Source: an uncultured Lachnospiraceae bacterium (GTDB lineage Bacteria; Bacillota; Clostridia; Lachnospirales; Lachnospiraceae). From it: a DNA stretch of 64,000 nucleotides. The stretch spans positions 124,001 to 188,000 of the forward strand of contig CACWQE010000001.1 in assembly GCA_902762905.1 (NCBI GenBank), given 5' to 3'. The position numbers were made by a program, and so were the translations under genes. The notes below the pieces were generated by a model. That model searched no databases. It was not told where the DNA came from and saw only the letters and a list, made by a program, of their open reading frames with translations. Within the stretch, counting starts at the first letter, position 1, and each line of letters opens with the position of its first letter. This document shows, in pieces, positions 54,902 through 63,733 of this stretch.

Positions 54902-55975
54902 TTAATCCGTTGATGTTGAATTCTCCCAATATTCACGTAATTGAACGGCGTCTTTTGCTTTCATTCTTTGCCAATCTTCAATATCAGCATAGTGTTTTTT
55001 TGTTGTATTCACATCTTTATGACCTAATACATCAGCAACCAGATAAATATCAGATGTCTGTTGATATAATGATGTACCATATGTACTTCGTAATTTATGT
55101 GGAGTAATTTTCTTAGTTGGTGTAGTAATGGAAGCATATTTCTTAACCATATTTTCTACGCTGCGAACAGAGATACGTTTTCTTTGCGAACTTAGAAATA
55201 ATGCGTTTTCATGACCTTCCTGTGCCAATATATCCTTACGTTCCTCTAAATAATCGCATAAAGCATTTCTAGCTTCTTTACCAAAATATACATATGATTC
55301 ATAACCACCTTTGCGAACCACTTTAATTCGATCATAATCAAAGTCAACGTCCTGAATATCTAAGCCTACACATTCTGATACACGAATTCCTGTTCCGAGC
55401 ATTAATGTTAATAACGCCAAATCTCGTTTCTTGTTCTTTTCATGATATGCCATCTGATGTTCAGATAATTTATTACCATATTCAACATTATCCAAAAATT
55501 GAGCTACCTCATTAGCTTCCATACGAACGATAGCCTTATCCTGGATTTTAGGCATATCAACCAAGAGAGCCGGATTTGCATGTATCTGTCCGTTTTTATA
55601 TAAATAGGCAAGAAATACTCTCAATGCAGTCAGTTTACGCTTTAAAGCTCGTTCATTATTCGTATATTGACGACCATCCTTGGTATATACGCGTAAATAA
55701 TCCATATATTCTTCAATATCATCGGCTCCTATATGATCGATAATATCAATTGAAATATCCCTCGGTAATTTGCCTTTTAACGTTGGATTAGTAGCTATAA
55801 GAAATTCATAAAATGTTTTCAAATCCCTAGCATATCCTAAACGAGTGCGCGGAGCCTTAGAATATTCAATTGCACGAAAGTATGTGGATACATATTTAGG
55901 AAGCTCACTCAATACCTCACGCATTAAAAGTACATTATGAATGGCTTCCTCTTGATGATATGATTTATCTGCCAT
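54902..55975 (-). CDS. Stand-alone tyrosine recombinase (XerC/D-like)
   Basis: A 357-residue tyrosine recombinase. An N-terminal SAM-like core-binding domain (about 20-130) precedes a catalytic domain with Arg198, Lys222, His293, Arg296, His319 and Tyr329 in place. The set is complete, so the enzyme should be active. No phage genes or attachment-site repeats lie nearby, so it may be a chromosomal Xer-type enzyme or an isolated integrase. It lies on the minus strand, with its own promoter. Confidence 0.9.
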   Translation of the reverse strand: MADKSYHQEEAIHNVLLMREVLSELPKYVSTYFRAIEYSKAPRTRLGYARDLKTFYEFLIATNPTLKGKLPRDISIDIIDHIGADDIEEYMDYLRVYTKDGRQYTNNERALKRKLTALRVFLAYLYKNGQIHANPALLVDMPKIQDKAIVRMEANEVAQFLDNVEYGNKLSEHQMAYHEKNKKRDLALLTLMLGTGIRVSECVGLDIQDVDFDYDRIKVVRKGGYESYVYFGKEARNALCDYLEERKDILAQEGHENALFLSSQRKRISVRSVENMVKKYASITTPTKKITPHKLRSTYGTSLYQQTSDIYLVADVLGHKDVNTTKKHYADIEDWQRMKAKDAVQLREYWENSTSTD

Positions 55976-56029
55976 AAAAAAACATCCCCTTTAATAGAAA
56001 TATATATATCAATAAAATATATCTGTGCT

Positions 56030-56058
56030 ATAATAAAAACAATATATAGCATATGCAA
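56030..56058 (-). promoter_or_regulatory. Promoter of the tyrosine recombinase gene
   Basis: On the minus strand, TTGCAT (56053-56058) and TATTAT (56030-56035) are 17 bases apart, about 55 bases before the start codon. The rest of the 279-base gap to the TtcA-like gene is AT-rich and shows nothing else clear. Confidence 0.6.
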
Positions 56059-56254
56059 CAACAAATATAAATTATTAAATATAAAAATGCACCAACTATT
56101 CGTTAAACTTGGGTTTTGCGAAGAGTTTGATTTCTAAACACACAATAACATATTCTGCTATTCCTGTCAAGTTCACACCAATCGGAACTTTGCAGCATAT
56201 AGCAACCCGTGATTATTTATTATACTATAGTACATAAATGAAAGGAAATATAAA

Positions 56255-56977
56255 ATGGATACACAGAAATTACTTAGTTACTTACGACAATGCATTCAGA
56301 AATATAATATGATTCAACCAAATGATAAAATAGCCGTGGGGTTATCTGGCGGTAAAGACAGCCTGACGCTTCTAAAAGGATTAAAAGAATTACAGAAATT
56401 CTATCCTATACCATATGAACTTGTTGCAATCTATGTAGACCTAGGAATCGAAAATAATGCGGATACTGCCATACCAATTCTTGAAAATTATTGTAAAGAC
56501 CTGCAAGTACTTTTCTATGCAATTCGCACAGAAATCTACCCTATTATATTTGAAGAACGAAGGGAAAAGAATCCATGTTCGTTATGTGCTAAAATGCGAA
56601 AAGGTGCTTTGAATGATAAAGCACTGTCCATTGGTTGTAACAAAATTGCATATGCCCACCATAAGAATGACTTTATAGAAACCAGTATTATGTCCTTGTT
56701 CTTCGAAGGACACTATTATTGCTTTCCACCTGTAACACACTTAGACAAAACCGGACTTACATTGATTCGACCGATGTTTTTCATAGAGGAATGGGAAGTT
56801 AAGGGGTATGCATATAAGAACCATCTTCCGGTTATATCAAACCCATGTCCAGCAGACGGATATACAAAGAGACAGGAAATAAAAGAATTCCTTCAAACTA
56901 CCCAGAAACAATTTCCTGATCTAAAGAAAAATCTGAATAGTGCTCTTCTGCATTACTTTGAAGATACTACGGTATAG
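56255..56977 (+). CDS. TtcA-like tRNA 2-thiolation protein
   Basis: A 240-residue PP-loop ATPase of the TtcA group. The PP-loop is SGGKDS at residues 31-36; PCSLCAKMRKG supplies the two central cysteines of a cluster, and a third is in NPCPADGYTKR. TtcA makes 2-thiocytidine at position 32 of some tRNAs using a [4Fe-4S] cluster. The assignment to that exact reaction is inferred from the family. The C-terminus overlaps the 3' end of the yneA-like gene on the other strand by 25 bases. Confidence 0.85.
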   Translation: MDTQKLLSYLRQCIQKYNMIQPNDKIAVGLSGGKDSLTLLKGLKELQKFYPIPYELVAIYVDLGIENNADTAIPILENYCKDLQVLFYAIRTEIYPIIFEERREKNPCSLCAKMRKGALNDKALSIGCNKIAYAHHKNDFIETSIMSLFFEGHYYCFPPVTHLDKTGLTLIRPMFFIEEWEVKGYAYKNHLPVISNPCPADGYTKRQEIKEFLQTTQKQFPDLKKNLNSALLHYFEDTTV

Positions 56978-57297
56978 ACAGGAACCATCAGATAACATCC
57001 GGCATGTATCTGTCCATCTTTCAGACTATTAATCTCGATTACTTCATTCATATAATCCTGATAATCCGCTTCGGAAGGTGCAAATTCTTGTGCAATTGCA
57101 GACAAGGTGTCTCCCGATTCTATCTCGATTGTCTGAAACGACTTTTCATATTGTACGCTTTCATTAGCACGTACCAAACTCATTCTGCCAATTAGTGTAA
57201 TACTTAACACTAAAATAATTGCAACTGTTAACATAATAATATTATTGTTAATTCTTGTATGTTGTCTCTTTCCATATCTTCTTCTACATGTATTCAT
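56953..57297 (-). CDS. YneA-like SOS cell division inhibitor
   Basis: A 114-residue protein with a basic N-terminus, one hydrophobic helix (about 20-41) and a LysM domain (about 57-110) with IESGDTLSAIAQEF. This architecture and its position, divergent from lexA and under a LexA-boxed promoter, match the YneA family that blocks division during the SOS response. The sequence is short and the LysM domain is common, so the call depends mainly on context. Its start is behind AAAGGAGAGG. Confidence 0.83.
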   Translation of the reverse strand: MNTCRRRYGKRQHTRINNNIIMLTVAIILVLSITLIGRMSLVRANESVQYEKSFQTIEIESGDTLSAIAQEFAPSEADYQDYMNEVIEINSLKDGQIHAGCYLMVPVYTVVSSK

Positions 57298-57322
57298 ATT
57301 AATCCTCTCCTTTTTATCTAAT

Positions 57323-57336
57323 CGAATATTTGTTCG
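57323..57336. promoter_or_regulatory. LexA box (weak, 12 of 14)
   Basis: CGAATATTTGTTCG matches the Gram-positive LexA consensus CGAACRNRYGTTYG at 12 of 14 positions and lies downstream of the -10 box of the yneA-like gene, between it and the ribosome binding site. Confidence 0.65.
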
Positions 57337-57344
57337 TTTTCTGT

Positions 57345-57373
57345 ATTCTAACAGACGAACAGATGTTTGTCAA
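57345..57373 (-). promoter_or_regulatory. Promoter of the yneA-like gene
   Basis: On the minus strand, TTGACA (57368-57373) and TAGAAT (57345-57350) are spaced 17 bases. The perfect LexA box fills most of the spacer, so LexA would block polymerase binding. Confidence 0.85.
57356..57369. promoter_or_regulatory. lexA-box: Perfect LexA box in the yneA-like promoter
   Basis: CGAACAGATGTTTG matches CGAACRNRYGTTYG at all 14 positions and lies inside the spacer of the yneA-like promoter. Confidence 0.93.
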
Positions 57374-57381
57374 TACATTTT

Positions 57382-57395
57382 CGAAAATACGTTCG
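57382..57395. promoter_or_regulatory. LexA box (13 of 14)
   Basis: CGAAAATACGTTCG differs from the consensus at one position. It lies between the two divergent promoters, 26 bases from the perfect box, start to start. Confidence 0.85.
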
Positions 57396-57407
57396 GAAAC
57401 TTTGTTC

Positions 57408-57421
57408 GGAATATTTGTTTG
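57408..57421. promoter_or_regulatory. Degenerate LexA box over the lexA -35
   Basis: GGAATATTTGTTTG matches 11 of 14 positions and covers the proposed -35 box of lexA, so it may give autoregulation. A lone GTTCG half-site is at 57404-57408. Confidence 0.5.
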
Positions 57422-57442
57422 CTTTTTAGCACAGAATATGAT
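57415..57442 (+). promoter_or_regulatory. Promoter of lexA
   Basis: TTGTTT (57415-57420) and TATGAT (57437-57442) are spaced by 16 bases, about 70 bases before the lexA start codon. Confidence 0.6.
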
Positions 57443-57510
57443 AAGATATTATTAGATTTTAAGTTCAGATTATAATTGGAATCGTGCTTACATATATAAG
57501 GAGGTTTGTT

Positions 57511-58122
57511 ATGCCAGGAAAGATTAGCTCCAAGCAACAAGAGATATTAGATTATATCAAAGAGAATATATTACAGAAGGGATATCCACCGTCTGTCCGG
57601 GAGATTTGCGAAGCGGTGAAGTTGAAGTCTACCTCTTCTGTTCATTCGCATTTAGAGACTTTAGAGAAGAATGGATATATAAGAAGAGACCCTACTAAGC
57701 CAAGAACAATCGAGATTCTAGATGATACCTTTGGATTATCGCGCCGTGAGTTAGTGAACGTTCCGATCGTCGGACAGGTAACTGCAGGAGAACCAATTCT
57801 TGCTGTAGAGAATATTGACGGATACTTTCCAGTTCCACCGGAATATCTACATAACAAGACAACGTTTATGCTCAAAGTCAAAGGGGAAAGTATGATCAAC
57901 GTTGGAATCTACGATGGGGATCTGATCCTTGTTGAAGAACAGCCTACTGCACGTAATAATGAGATTGTCGTTGCCCTTGTTGACGATAGTGCTACTGTGA
58001 AGCGCTTTTTCAAAGAGGATGGTCATTATCGCTTGCAGCCTGAGAATGATTATATGGATCCAATTATTGTAGATGATGTATCCATATTAGGAAAAGTCAT
58101 TGGTCTATTCCGTACTTTTTAA
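57511..58122 (+). CDS. lexA: LexA repressor
   Basis: A 203-residue SOS repressor. The N-terminal winged-helix domain has [21 protein letters not shown] as the recognition region. The self-cleavage site is Ala92-Gly93 in VTAGEP, and the catalytic pair is Ser127 (GESM) and Lys164 (ATVKRF). The frame is open from 57484, but the ATG at 57511 follows AAGGAGG. It is divergent from the yneA-like gene, and the gap holds several LexA boxes, so both are expected to be repressed by this protein. Confidence 0.97.
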   Translation: MPGKISSKQQEILDYIKENILQKGYPPSVREICEAVKLKSTSSVHSHLETLEKNGYIRRDPTKPRTIEILDDTFGLSRRELVNVPIVGQVTAGEPILAVENIDGYFPVPPEYLHNKTTFMLKVKGESMINVGIYDGDLILVEEQPTARNNEIVVALVDDSATVKRFFKEDGHYRLQPENDYMDPIIVDDVSILGKVIGLFRTF

Positions 58123-58167
58123 TAATTTTTCACACATCGAATATCATTTATATCATCTGAATAAGTA

Positions 58168-58219
58168 AGATAAGCCTAGTGAACAGGTTGTTAACAATCT
58201 ACTCACTAGGCTTATCTTT
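58168..58219 (+). terminator. Rho-independent terminator after lexA
   Basis: A 15-bp perfect stem AGATAAGCCTAGTGA with TCACTAGGCTTATCT, a 20-base loop, followed by TTCTTTAT. It lies between lexA and the convergent minus-strand genes. Confidence 0.88.
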
Positions 58220-58302
58220 CTTTATCCCTATCTAATTTCCAGCAATAACAAATGAATCTTGCATGTAGCATCGCCTATTCAACGATAATTTGCGGTCGCA
58301 TA

Positions 58303-58632
58303 CTATGCAATGATTACATCACAGTAGAACCCTTCCCGGTTCTCTTTGCAGGTTGCATATCGATATCTTACCATATTTCCCTCATTGAATCGGATAAAAT
58401 AAGCCGAATAATGATATCGTGTTCGTTCCATAAATGTATTCATAACCGCTACTGCATTCTCAACCGAGTATTCTTTTAACTTCATATCGACAATGTACCG
58501 GTTCGACTTGACAAGAATACTTTCTTTGTCAATGTTCGAAATCTCATGTATTGCCGCATGTAATATACCTTTTGTTACGTCATCGGCAGATAATTGTATC
58601 TTCGAGACATATTCATTCATAACCGAAACCAT
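58303..58632 (-). CDS. Unknown small protein
   Basis: A 109-residue, soluble protein without a signal or membrane helix. It begins with a charged helix (NEYVSKIQLSADDVTKGILHAAIHEI), contains a beta-rich middle part and ends with a YRYATCKENREGFYCDVII segment with two cysteines. I do not recognise it. It lies 26 bases after the HD-GYP gene and begins behind GGGAGGAACGAA, so the two are probably co-transcribed and it could be a partner of the HD-GYP protein. The frame is open a few codons upstream. Confidence 0.7.
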   Translation of the reverse strand: MVSVMNEYVSKIQLSADDVTKGILHAAIHEISNIDKESILVKSNRYIVDMKLKEYSVENAVAVMNTFMERTRYHYSAYFIRFNEGNMVRYRYATCKENREGFYCDVIIA

Positions 58633-58658
58633 TTCGTTCCTCCCACACAATTACAGTT

Positions 58659-59846
58659 CTAATAGATCTCACGATCAGGCATTGCCTTCAATATCTGCTT
58701 GAACTGATCAAAATTCTCTACAAATAGTTTCACGACATCTGGATCAAATTGTGTTCCGCTATGCTTCACAATCTCATTATAGGTGTCCTCTAACGACCAT
58801 CCTTCTTTGTAATATCGTTGTGAGGTCAAAGCGTCAAAAACATCACATACAGCCATCAAACGGCTTATATAGGATATCTCTTCCCCTTTCATTCCTAAAT
58901 ATCCCGATCCATCCCATCGTTCGTGATGTTCTAAAGCAATCGTCTTTGCAATCTTCATTATATCTCCCGGACATTTTGCAAGAAGCGCTTCACCATACAG
59001 AACATGATTCTTCATAATGGCATACTCTTCGTCTGTTAATTTGTCTGGCTTATCCAATATCTCTTCCGGAATCATTAATTTGCCGATATCATGCATCATA
59101 GCAGCCACAGACAACTTCTCAACATAATCTGTTGTGAAACCGGATGCCTCTCCTAACACTCTCATATACTCTGCAACTCGACGGATATGTTCACCAGTTA
59201 CTTTGGATTTGCTTTCTGAAATCTCTGCAAATGCATAAATCAGCTCTTCCTGACTATGTATCAGATCATGATTCGCTGCAATGGTATTATTCAGCATAAC
59301 CATGTTACGATCAACAATATAATAAGAAAATAAAGTGGTAACCAGTACTAAAACAATTCGAAGGAACACTCCATAAATCAACGCTTCCGAAAAGCTTGAG
59401 TACCCCTCTCCCACGCTATCGCATAGTACGAAGTATCTTAATAGCATAGTAAGAAATACACAAACACAATCTACGAGGGTTGTTGCAACGATCAATTTGC
59501 GGTCGCAATACAACGTTGCAATCAGTAGCGGAAGAATTACGAGCACTATGAAATCATATGAAATAAAAGTTGACAACAAAAAGACAACCGACATAATACA
59601 CATAATGACATAATACTTGATCCACTGTTTCTCTAAATGAAGAACATTAACAAGTATTGTCGGGATCATTAATAGTATAATGCTGCCAAAGAAAATAATT
59701 ACAACATTCTGTTTGTCATAATTATAATAATCTGTTACAGAAAACATACCCAATGATATTAAAAACAATATTGTAATTCGTAAACATTTTGCAGCAACTT
59801 TATTCACTTCCAAATTATTCTTTCGAATCAATAAATCTCTATCCAT
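58659..59846 (-). CDS. Membrane-bound HD-GYP domain phosphodiesterase
   Basis: A 395-residue protein. The N-terminal part (about 20-190) has six hydrophobic helices. The C-terminal HD-GYP domain (about 205-385) has HDIGK at about 251-255 and a HHERWDGSGYLGMKG segment, where the third position of the name-giving GYP is Leu. HD-GYP proteins hydrolyse cyclic di-GMP or related nucleotides, and this variant may still be active because metal ligands are kept. The frame is open a little upstream, but the ATG at 59846 follows GGGGGAAGT. Confidence 0.9.
   Translation of the reverse strand: MDRDLLIRKNNLEVNKVAAKCLRITILFLISLGMFSVTDYYNYDKQNVVIIFFGSIILLMIPTILVNVLHLEKQWIKYYVIMCIMSVVFLLSTFISYDFIVLVILPLLIATLYCDRKLIVATTLVDCVCVFLTMLLRYFVLCDSVGEGYSSFSEALIYGVFLRIVLVLVTTLFSYYIVDRNMVMLNNTIAANHDLIHSQEELIYAFAEISESKSKVTGEHIRRVAEYMRVLGEASGFTTDYVEKLSVAAMMHDIGKLMIPEEILDKPDKLTDEEYAIMKNHVLYGEALLAKCPGDIMKIAKTIALEHHERWDGSGYLGMKGEEISYISRLMAVCDVFDALTSQRYYKEGWSLEDTYNEIVKHSGTQFDPDVVKLFVENFDQFKQILKAMPDREIY
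59217..59239. repeat. 23-bp exact repeat, copy 2 (also at 53789)
   Basis: The same 23 bases as at 53789-53811, here inside the HD-GYP gene where they code, on the minus strand, for the YAFAEIS segment that joins the membrane part to the HD-GYP domain. Confidence 0.75.
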
Positions 59847-59922
59847 ACTTCCCCCGAACACAATCTTCTTTACAAAAGATGTAATCTTCTATTCTCGTCT
59901 GTTTCTGAAATCGATATATCTA

Positions 59923-60270
59923 TTACAAAGTATCTGCATCAATTACCTTGCCGTCTAACCAGATCTTCTCCAAATTATAGAACAATCGATCTTCTTCATT
60001 GAAAATGTGAACAATCACATCATTGAAATCCATCAAGATCCAGCTTGCAGTCTGATATCCTTCAATCTGTCTTGGGTGAATCTTATTCTCCTGTAACTTC
60101 TCCTCTACATTACGAGACATCGCCTGTACCTGATTACGATTCGATCCACTTGCAATAATAAAGTAATCTGCCATTACCGATACATTCGATATATCAATAA
60201 CTTTAATATCCTGTCCCTTCTTATCTTCTAATGCGTCGATTGCAACTTTTGCCATCTCTTTGCTTGTCAT
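59923..60270 (-). CDS. rsfS: Ribosome silencing factor RsfS
   Basis: A 115-residue RsfS (YbeB/Iojap). The DYFIIASGSNRNQVQAM block and the later GYQTASWILMDFNDVIVHIF segment are diagnostic. RsfS binds L14 of the 50S subunit and stops subunit joining in poor growth conditions. It lies 10 bases after yqeK, as in many Firmicutes. Confidence 0.95.
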   Translation of the reverse strand: MTSKEMAKVAIDALEDKKGQDIKVIDISNVSVMADYFIIASGSNRNQVQAMSRNVEEKLQENKIHPRQIEGYQTASWILMDFNDVIVHIFNEEDRLFYNLEKIWLDGKVIDADTL

Positions 60271-60280
60271 ATCATTCTCC

Positions 60281-60853
60281 TTATTGTCGTCTCAAATGAC
60301 TGTAATATTCATATGTTTCCTTGGTGATTGGATCAACCGCTGCACCTTTCTTGCACAAATAGTGTACACTATTGTGTAGTATATGTAACAAACACTGATC
60401 CAAATCATTATATGCTTCTTTGCGAATCAGATCCATCTCTGGAAGTAACGTCCGATTCGGCTCAATATAATCTGCAATATATACAATCTTTTCCAATGTT
60501 GTCATCGCAGGTCTTCCTGTCGTATGATAAGTAATTGCAGATAAAATATCTTCGTCCGTCACCCCATACTTCTCTTTCGCATACACAGCAGATAACTTGG
60601 CATGCAGCAATTCCGGATTCTTATATTCGCATTCCGAAATAGGCAAACCTCTTTTTTCACATTTGCTGATCTTCTTATCATTCGGGACATACTTAGCACA
60701 ATCATGCAATAATCCTGCAATTAATGCTTTCTCGTAATCTACACCATACATAAATGCCATTGTTCCCGCAGTATATTCTACACCAAGCGAATGTTCAAAA
60801 CGCTTGGCAGGAAGCTTCTCTTTCAGCTTCTCTCTCATCTCTAATCTATCCAT
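60281..60853 (-). CDS. yqeK: YqeK-type HD-domain Ap4A hydrolase
   Basis: A 190-residue HD-fold phosphohydrolase with HSLGVEYTAGTMA, the metal-binding LLHDCAKYV and THYHTTGRP-like ITYHTTGRPAM, and IVYIADYIEPNR. These match YqeK, a symmetrical diadenosine tetraphosphate hydrolase of Gram-positive bacteria. The frame is open upstream, but the ATG at 60853 follows CAGGAG. It sits between nadD and rsfS, the standard order. Confidence 0.92.
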   Translation of the reverse strand: MDRLEMREKLKEKLPAKRFEHSLGVEYTAGTMAFMYGVDYEKALIAGLLHDCAKYVPNDKKISKCEKRGLPISECEYKNPELLHAKLSAVYAKEKYGVTDEDILSAITYHTTGRPAMTTLEKIVYIADYIEPNRTLLPEMDLIRKEAYNDLDQCLLHILHNSVHYLCKKGAAVDPITKETYEYYSHLRRQ

Positions 60854-60890
60854 TGTAAATGCTCCTGTTTCTTTCAATCAAGCAATCAAT

Positions 60891-60919
60891 ATTATACCAA
60901 AAAATGCAGTAGATTTCAA
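60891..60919 (-). promoter_or_regulatory. Promoter of yqeK-rsfS, overlapping a terminator
   Basis: On the minus strand, TTGAAA (60914-60919) and TATAAT (60891-60896) are separated by 17 bases. The -35 lies in the hairpin that ends the nadD unit, so the terminator and promoter share bases. Confidence 0.8.
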
Positions 60920-60935
60920 CGAAATCACTGCATTA
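60898..60935 (-). terminator. Rho-independent terminator after nadD
   Basis: On the minus strand AATGCAGTGATTTC pairs with GAAATCTACTGCATT (one bulged base) around a short GTTG loop, and a run of six T follows. It ends the rpmA-to-nadD transcript while the yqeK promoter begins in the same hairpin. Confidence 0.85.
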
Positions 60936-60985
60936 TTTTCAGGTTGTAAGATATAAGAAACAGCACTCTATAAAAGCTATATGTT

Positions 60986-61606
60986 TCACATATATAATTT
61001 CTTTTGCCGGATATATTCCAATACATCACAATCTATATATTGCTGTACATAGTTCGATGATAGCTCCGGGTGATGATGTATCTCCTCCCTTAATTTACTG
61101 GAAGAACAAGCAATCTCAGCACATTTTATCAGATGAAAGTGTGAGCCAGAATACAACTGTTCAAGTTGTGTAATCTTGTTCAATAATTGTTTTTTTGTAG
61201 AATGATCTCTTGCTGCAACCAGAATCTGTGCCAGGGCTGTAATTTGTTCCGGATGTACCCATTTATCAAAATACATCAGTGAATCTGCACCCATAATGAA
61301 ATAGAAGTCGTCCTCTGGATGTTCCATTGTCAATCCTTTCAAAGTATCGCAGGTATACGTATTCCCTTCTCTTTGCAGTTCATAATCAGACGATTGAAAA
61401 TACGGAATATCCTTAATCGCCAATTCTACCATGGCAAGCCGCTCCGCTCCCGATACAATCTGGTCATTCGCTTTGTATGCCGGTATATGATTGGGCATAA
61501 ACCACACTTCATCCAGATCAAATTGTTCGTATGCACTCTGTGCAATCTGGATATGTCCTTTGTGTATAGGATTAAATGTTCCGCCCATAATTCCAATTCG
61601 ACTCAT
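60986..61606 (-). CDS. nadD: Nicotinate-nucleotide adenylyltransferase
   Basis: A 206-residue enzyme that joins ATP to nicotinate mononucleotide, giving deamido-NAD in NAD synthesis. The N-terminal GGTFNPIHKGHIQIA contains the nucleotidyltransferase HxGH motif, and the C-terminal SSSKLREEI carries the second ATP-binding region. It lies between yhbY and the yqeK-rsfS pair. Confidence 0.96.
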   Translation of the reverse strand: MSRIGIMGGTFNPIHKGHIQIAQSAYEQFDLDEVWFMPNHIPAYKANDQIVSGAERLAMVELAIKDIPYFQSSDYELQREGNTYTCDTLKGLTMEHPEDDFYFIMGADSLMYFDKWVHPEQITALAQILVAARDHSTKKQLLNKITQLEQLYSGSHFHLIKCAEIACSSSKLREEIHHHPELSSNYVQQYIDCDVLEYIRQKKLYM

Positions 61607-61632
61607 AACAGTTCCTCATTTCTAAAACAGAA

Positions 61633-61678
61633 ATGCTATATAGTTGACATAATAATGTTATTATCAACCATATAGCAT
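61633..61678 (-). repeat. Long inverted repeat between yhbY and nadD
   Basis: A 15-base arm, ATGCTATATAGTTGA, pairs with TCAACCATATAGCAT with one mismatch, and the loop contains AATAATGTTATT, which can extend the stem. On the minus strand it is followed by TTTCTGTTTTAG. It may act as an attenuator or as an RNA-stabilising hairpin. Confidence 0.65.
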
Positions 61679-61684
61679 CTCAAA

Positions 61685-61975
61685 TTATTTTGGAAGTTCA
61701 ATCTTTGGCTTTTTCTTATTCATCCGATATAATACAATCTTCTTGCCAATCACCTGAACAACCTGTGAATGTGTACGTTCCGCAATAGTCTGTGCAATAA
61801 TCTTTGGATCATCTAAACAATTCTTCAATACACTAAGTTTAATCAATTCTCTCTTTTCAATCGCCTCATCAACAGAAGTGATCAATTCTGGTGTGACACT
61901 TGATTTACCAATATTAATGATAGGATCCATTGTCATTGCCAATCCCTTCAAATAGGCACGTTGCTTACTTGTCAT
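61685..61975 (-). CDS. yhbY: YhbY-family RNA-binding protein
   Basis: A 96-residue CRS1/YhbY-domain protein. The KQRAYLKGLAMTMDPIINIGK start and the VVQVIGKKIVLYRMNKKK end fit the family, which binds 50S precursor particles. The GKSS pattern is a variant of the RNA-binding GxxG loop. It sits between obgE and nadD, the usual order. Confidence 0.93.
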   Translation of the reverse strand: MTSKQRAYLKGLAMTMDPIINIGKSSVTPELITSVDEAIEKRELIKLSVLKNCLDDPKIIAQTIAERTHSQVVQVIGKKIVLYRMNKKKPKIELPK

Positions 61976-62086
61976 ATATCCTTCCTGCCTTTCTGTTAAC
62001 TTCTATTTCTTGTTCGGAATATCAACTTGCATTATTATTAAAAGTTCAACGCATACTCCAAACCATATTCAGCATATTTTAATGAA

Positions 62087-63394
<1,308 letters not shown>

Positions 63395-63395
63395 C

Positions 63396-63427
63396 TAAAA
63401 AAGGCTGGAGCATTGACTCCAGCCTTA
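63396..63427 (-). terminator. Terminator or attenuator between rpmA and obgE
   Basis: On the minus strand AAGGCTGGAG-TCAATG-CTCCAGCCTT forms a 10-bp perfect stem followed by TTTTTT. Transcription from the ribosomal genes should mostly stop here, with obgE reached by partial read-through or from another start. Confidence 0.88.
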
Positions 63428-63439
63428 TCTGCATGTATC

Positions 63440-63733
63440 TTATTCGTTAACGGATACAGGGTAGATAGAAACCTGCTTCTTATCTCTGCCCTTTCTCTCA
63501 TAGCGGACAACACCATCTACTAAAGCAAACAAAGTATCATCTTTGCCCTTGCCTACGTTAGTACCTGGATGAATCTTAGTTCCGCGCTGTCTGTATAAAA
63601 TATTACCAGCTTTTACGAACTGACCATCTGCTCTCTTCGCACCAAGTCTCTTAGATTCTGAGTCTCTACCGTTCTTTGTAGAACCCATACCTTTCTTATG
63701 AGCGAATAACTGAAGGTTAAGCTTAAACATCAT
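63440..63733 (-). CDS. rpmA: 50S ribosomal protein L27 (precursor)
   Basis: A 97-residue L27 with an N-terminal extension of the Firmicutes type, FKLNLQLFA, before [14 protein letters not shown]. The extension is cut by the cysteine protease Prp, encoded directly upstream, so that the mature protein can reach the peptidyl transferase centre. Two ATG codons are in tandem; the second (63730) has the better distance from AGGAGG. Confidence 0.96.
   Translation of the reverse strand: MMFKLNLQLFAHKKGMGSTKNGRDSESKRLGAKRADGQFVKAGNILYRQRGTKIHPGTNVGKGKDDTLFALVDGVVRYERKGRDKKQVSIYPVSVNE

Noticed and set aside
54902..55975. Prophage or integrative element around the tyrosine recombinase
   Set aside because: No phage, relaxase or excisionase gene is near, and I found no direct repeats that look like attachment sites; the flanking genes are housekeeping ones.
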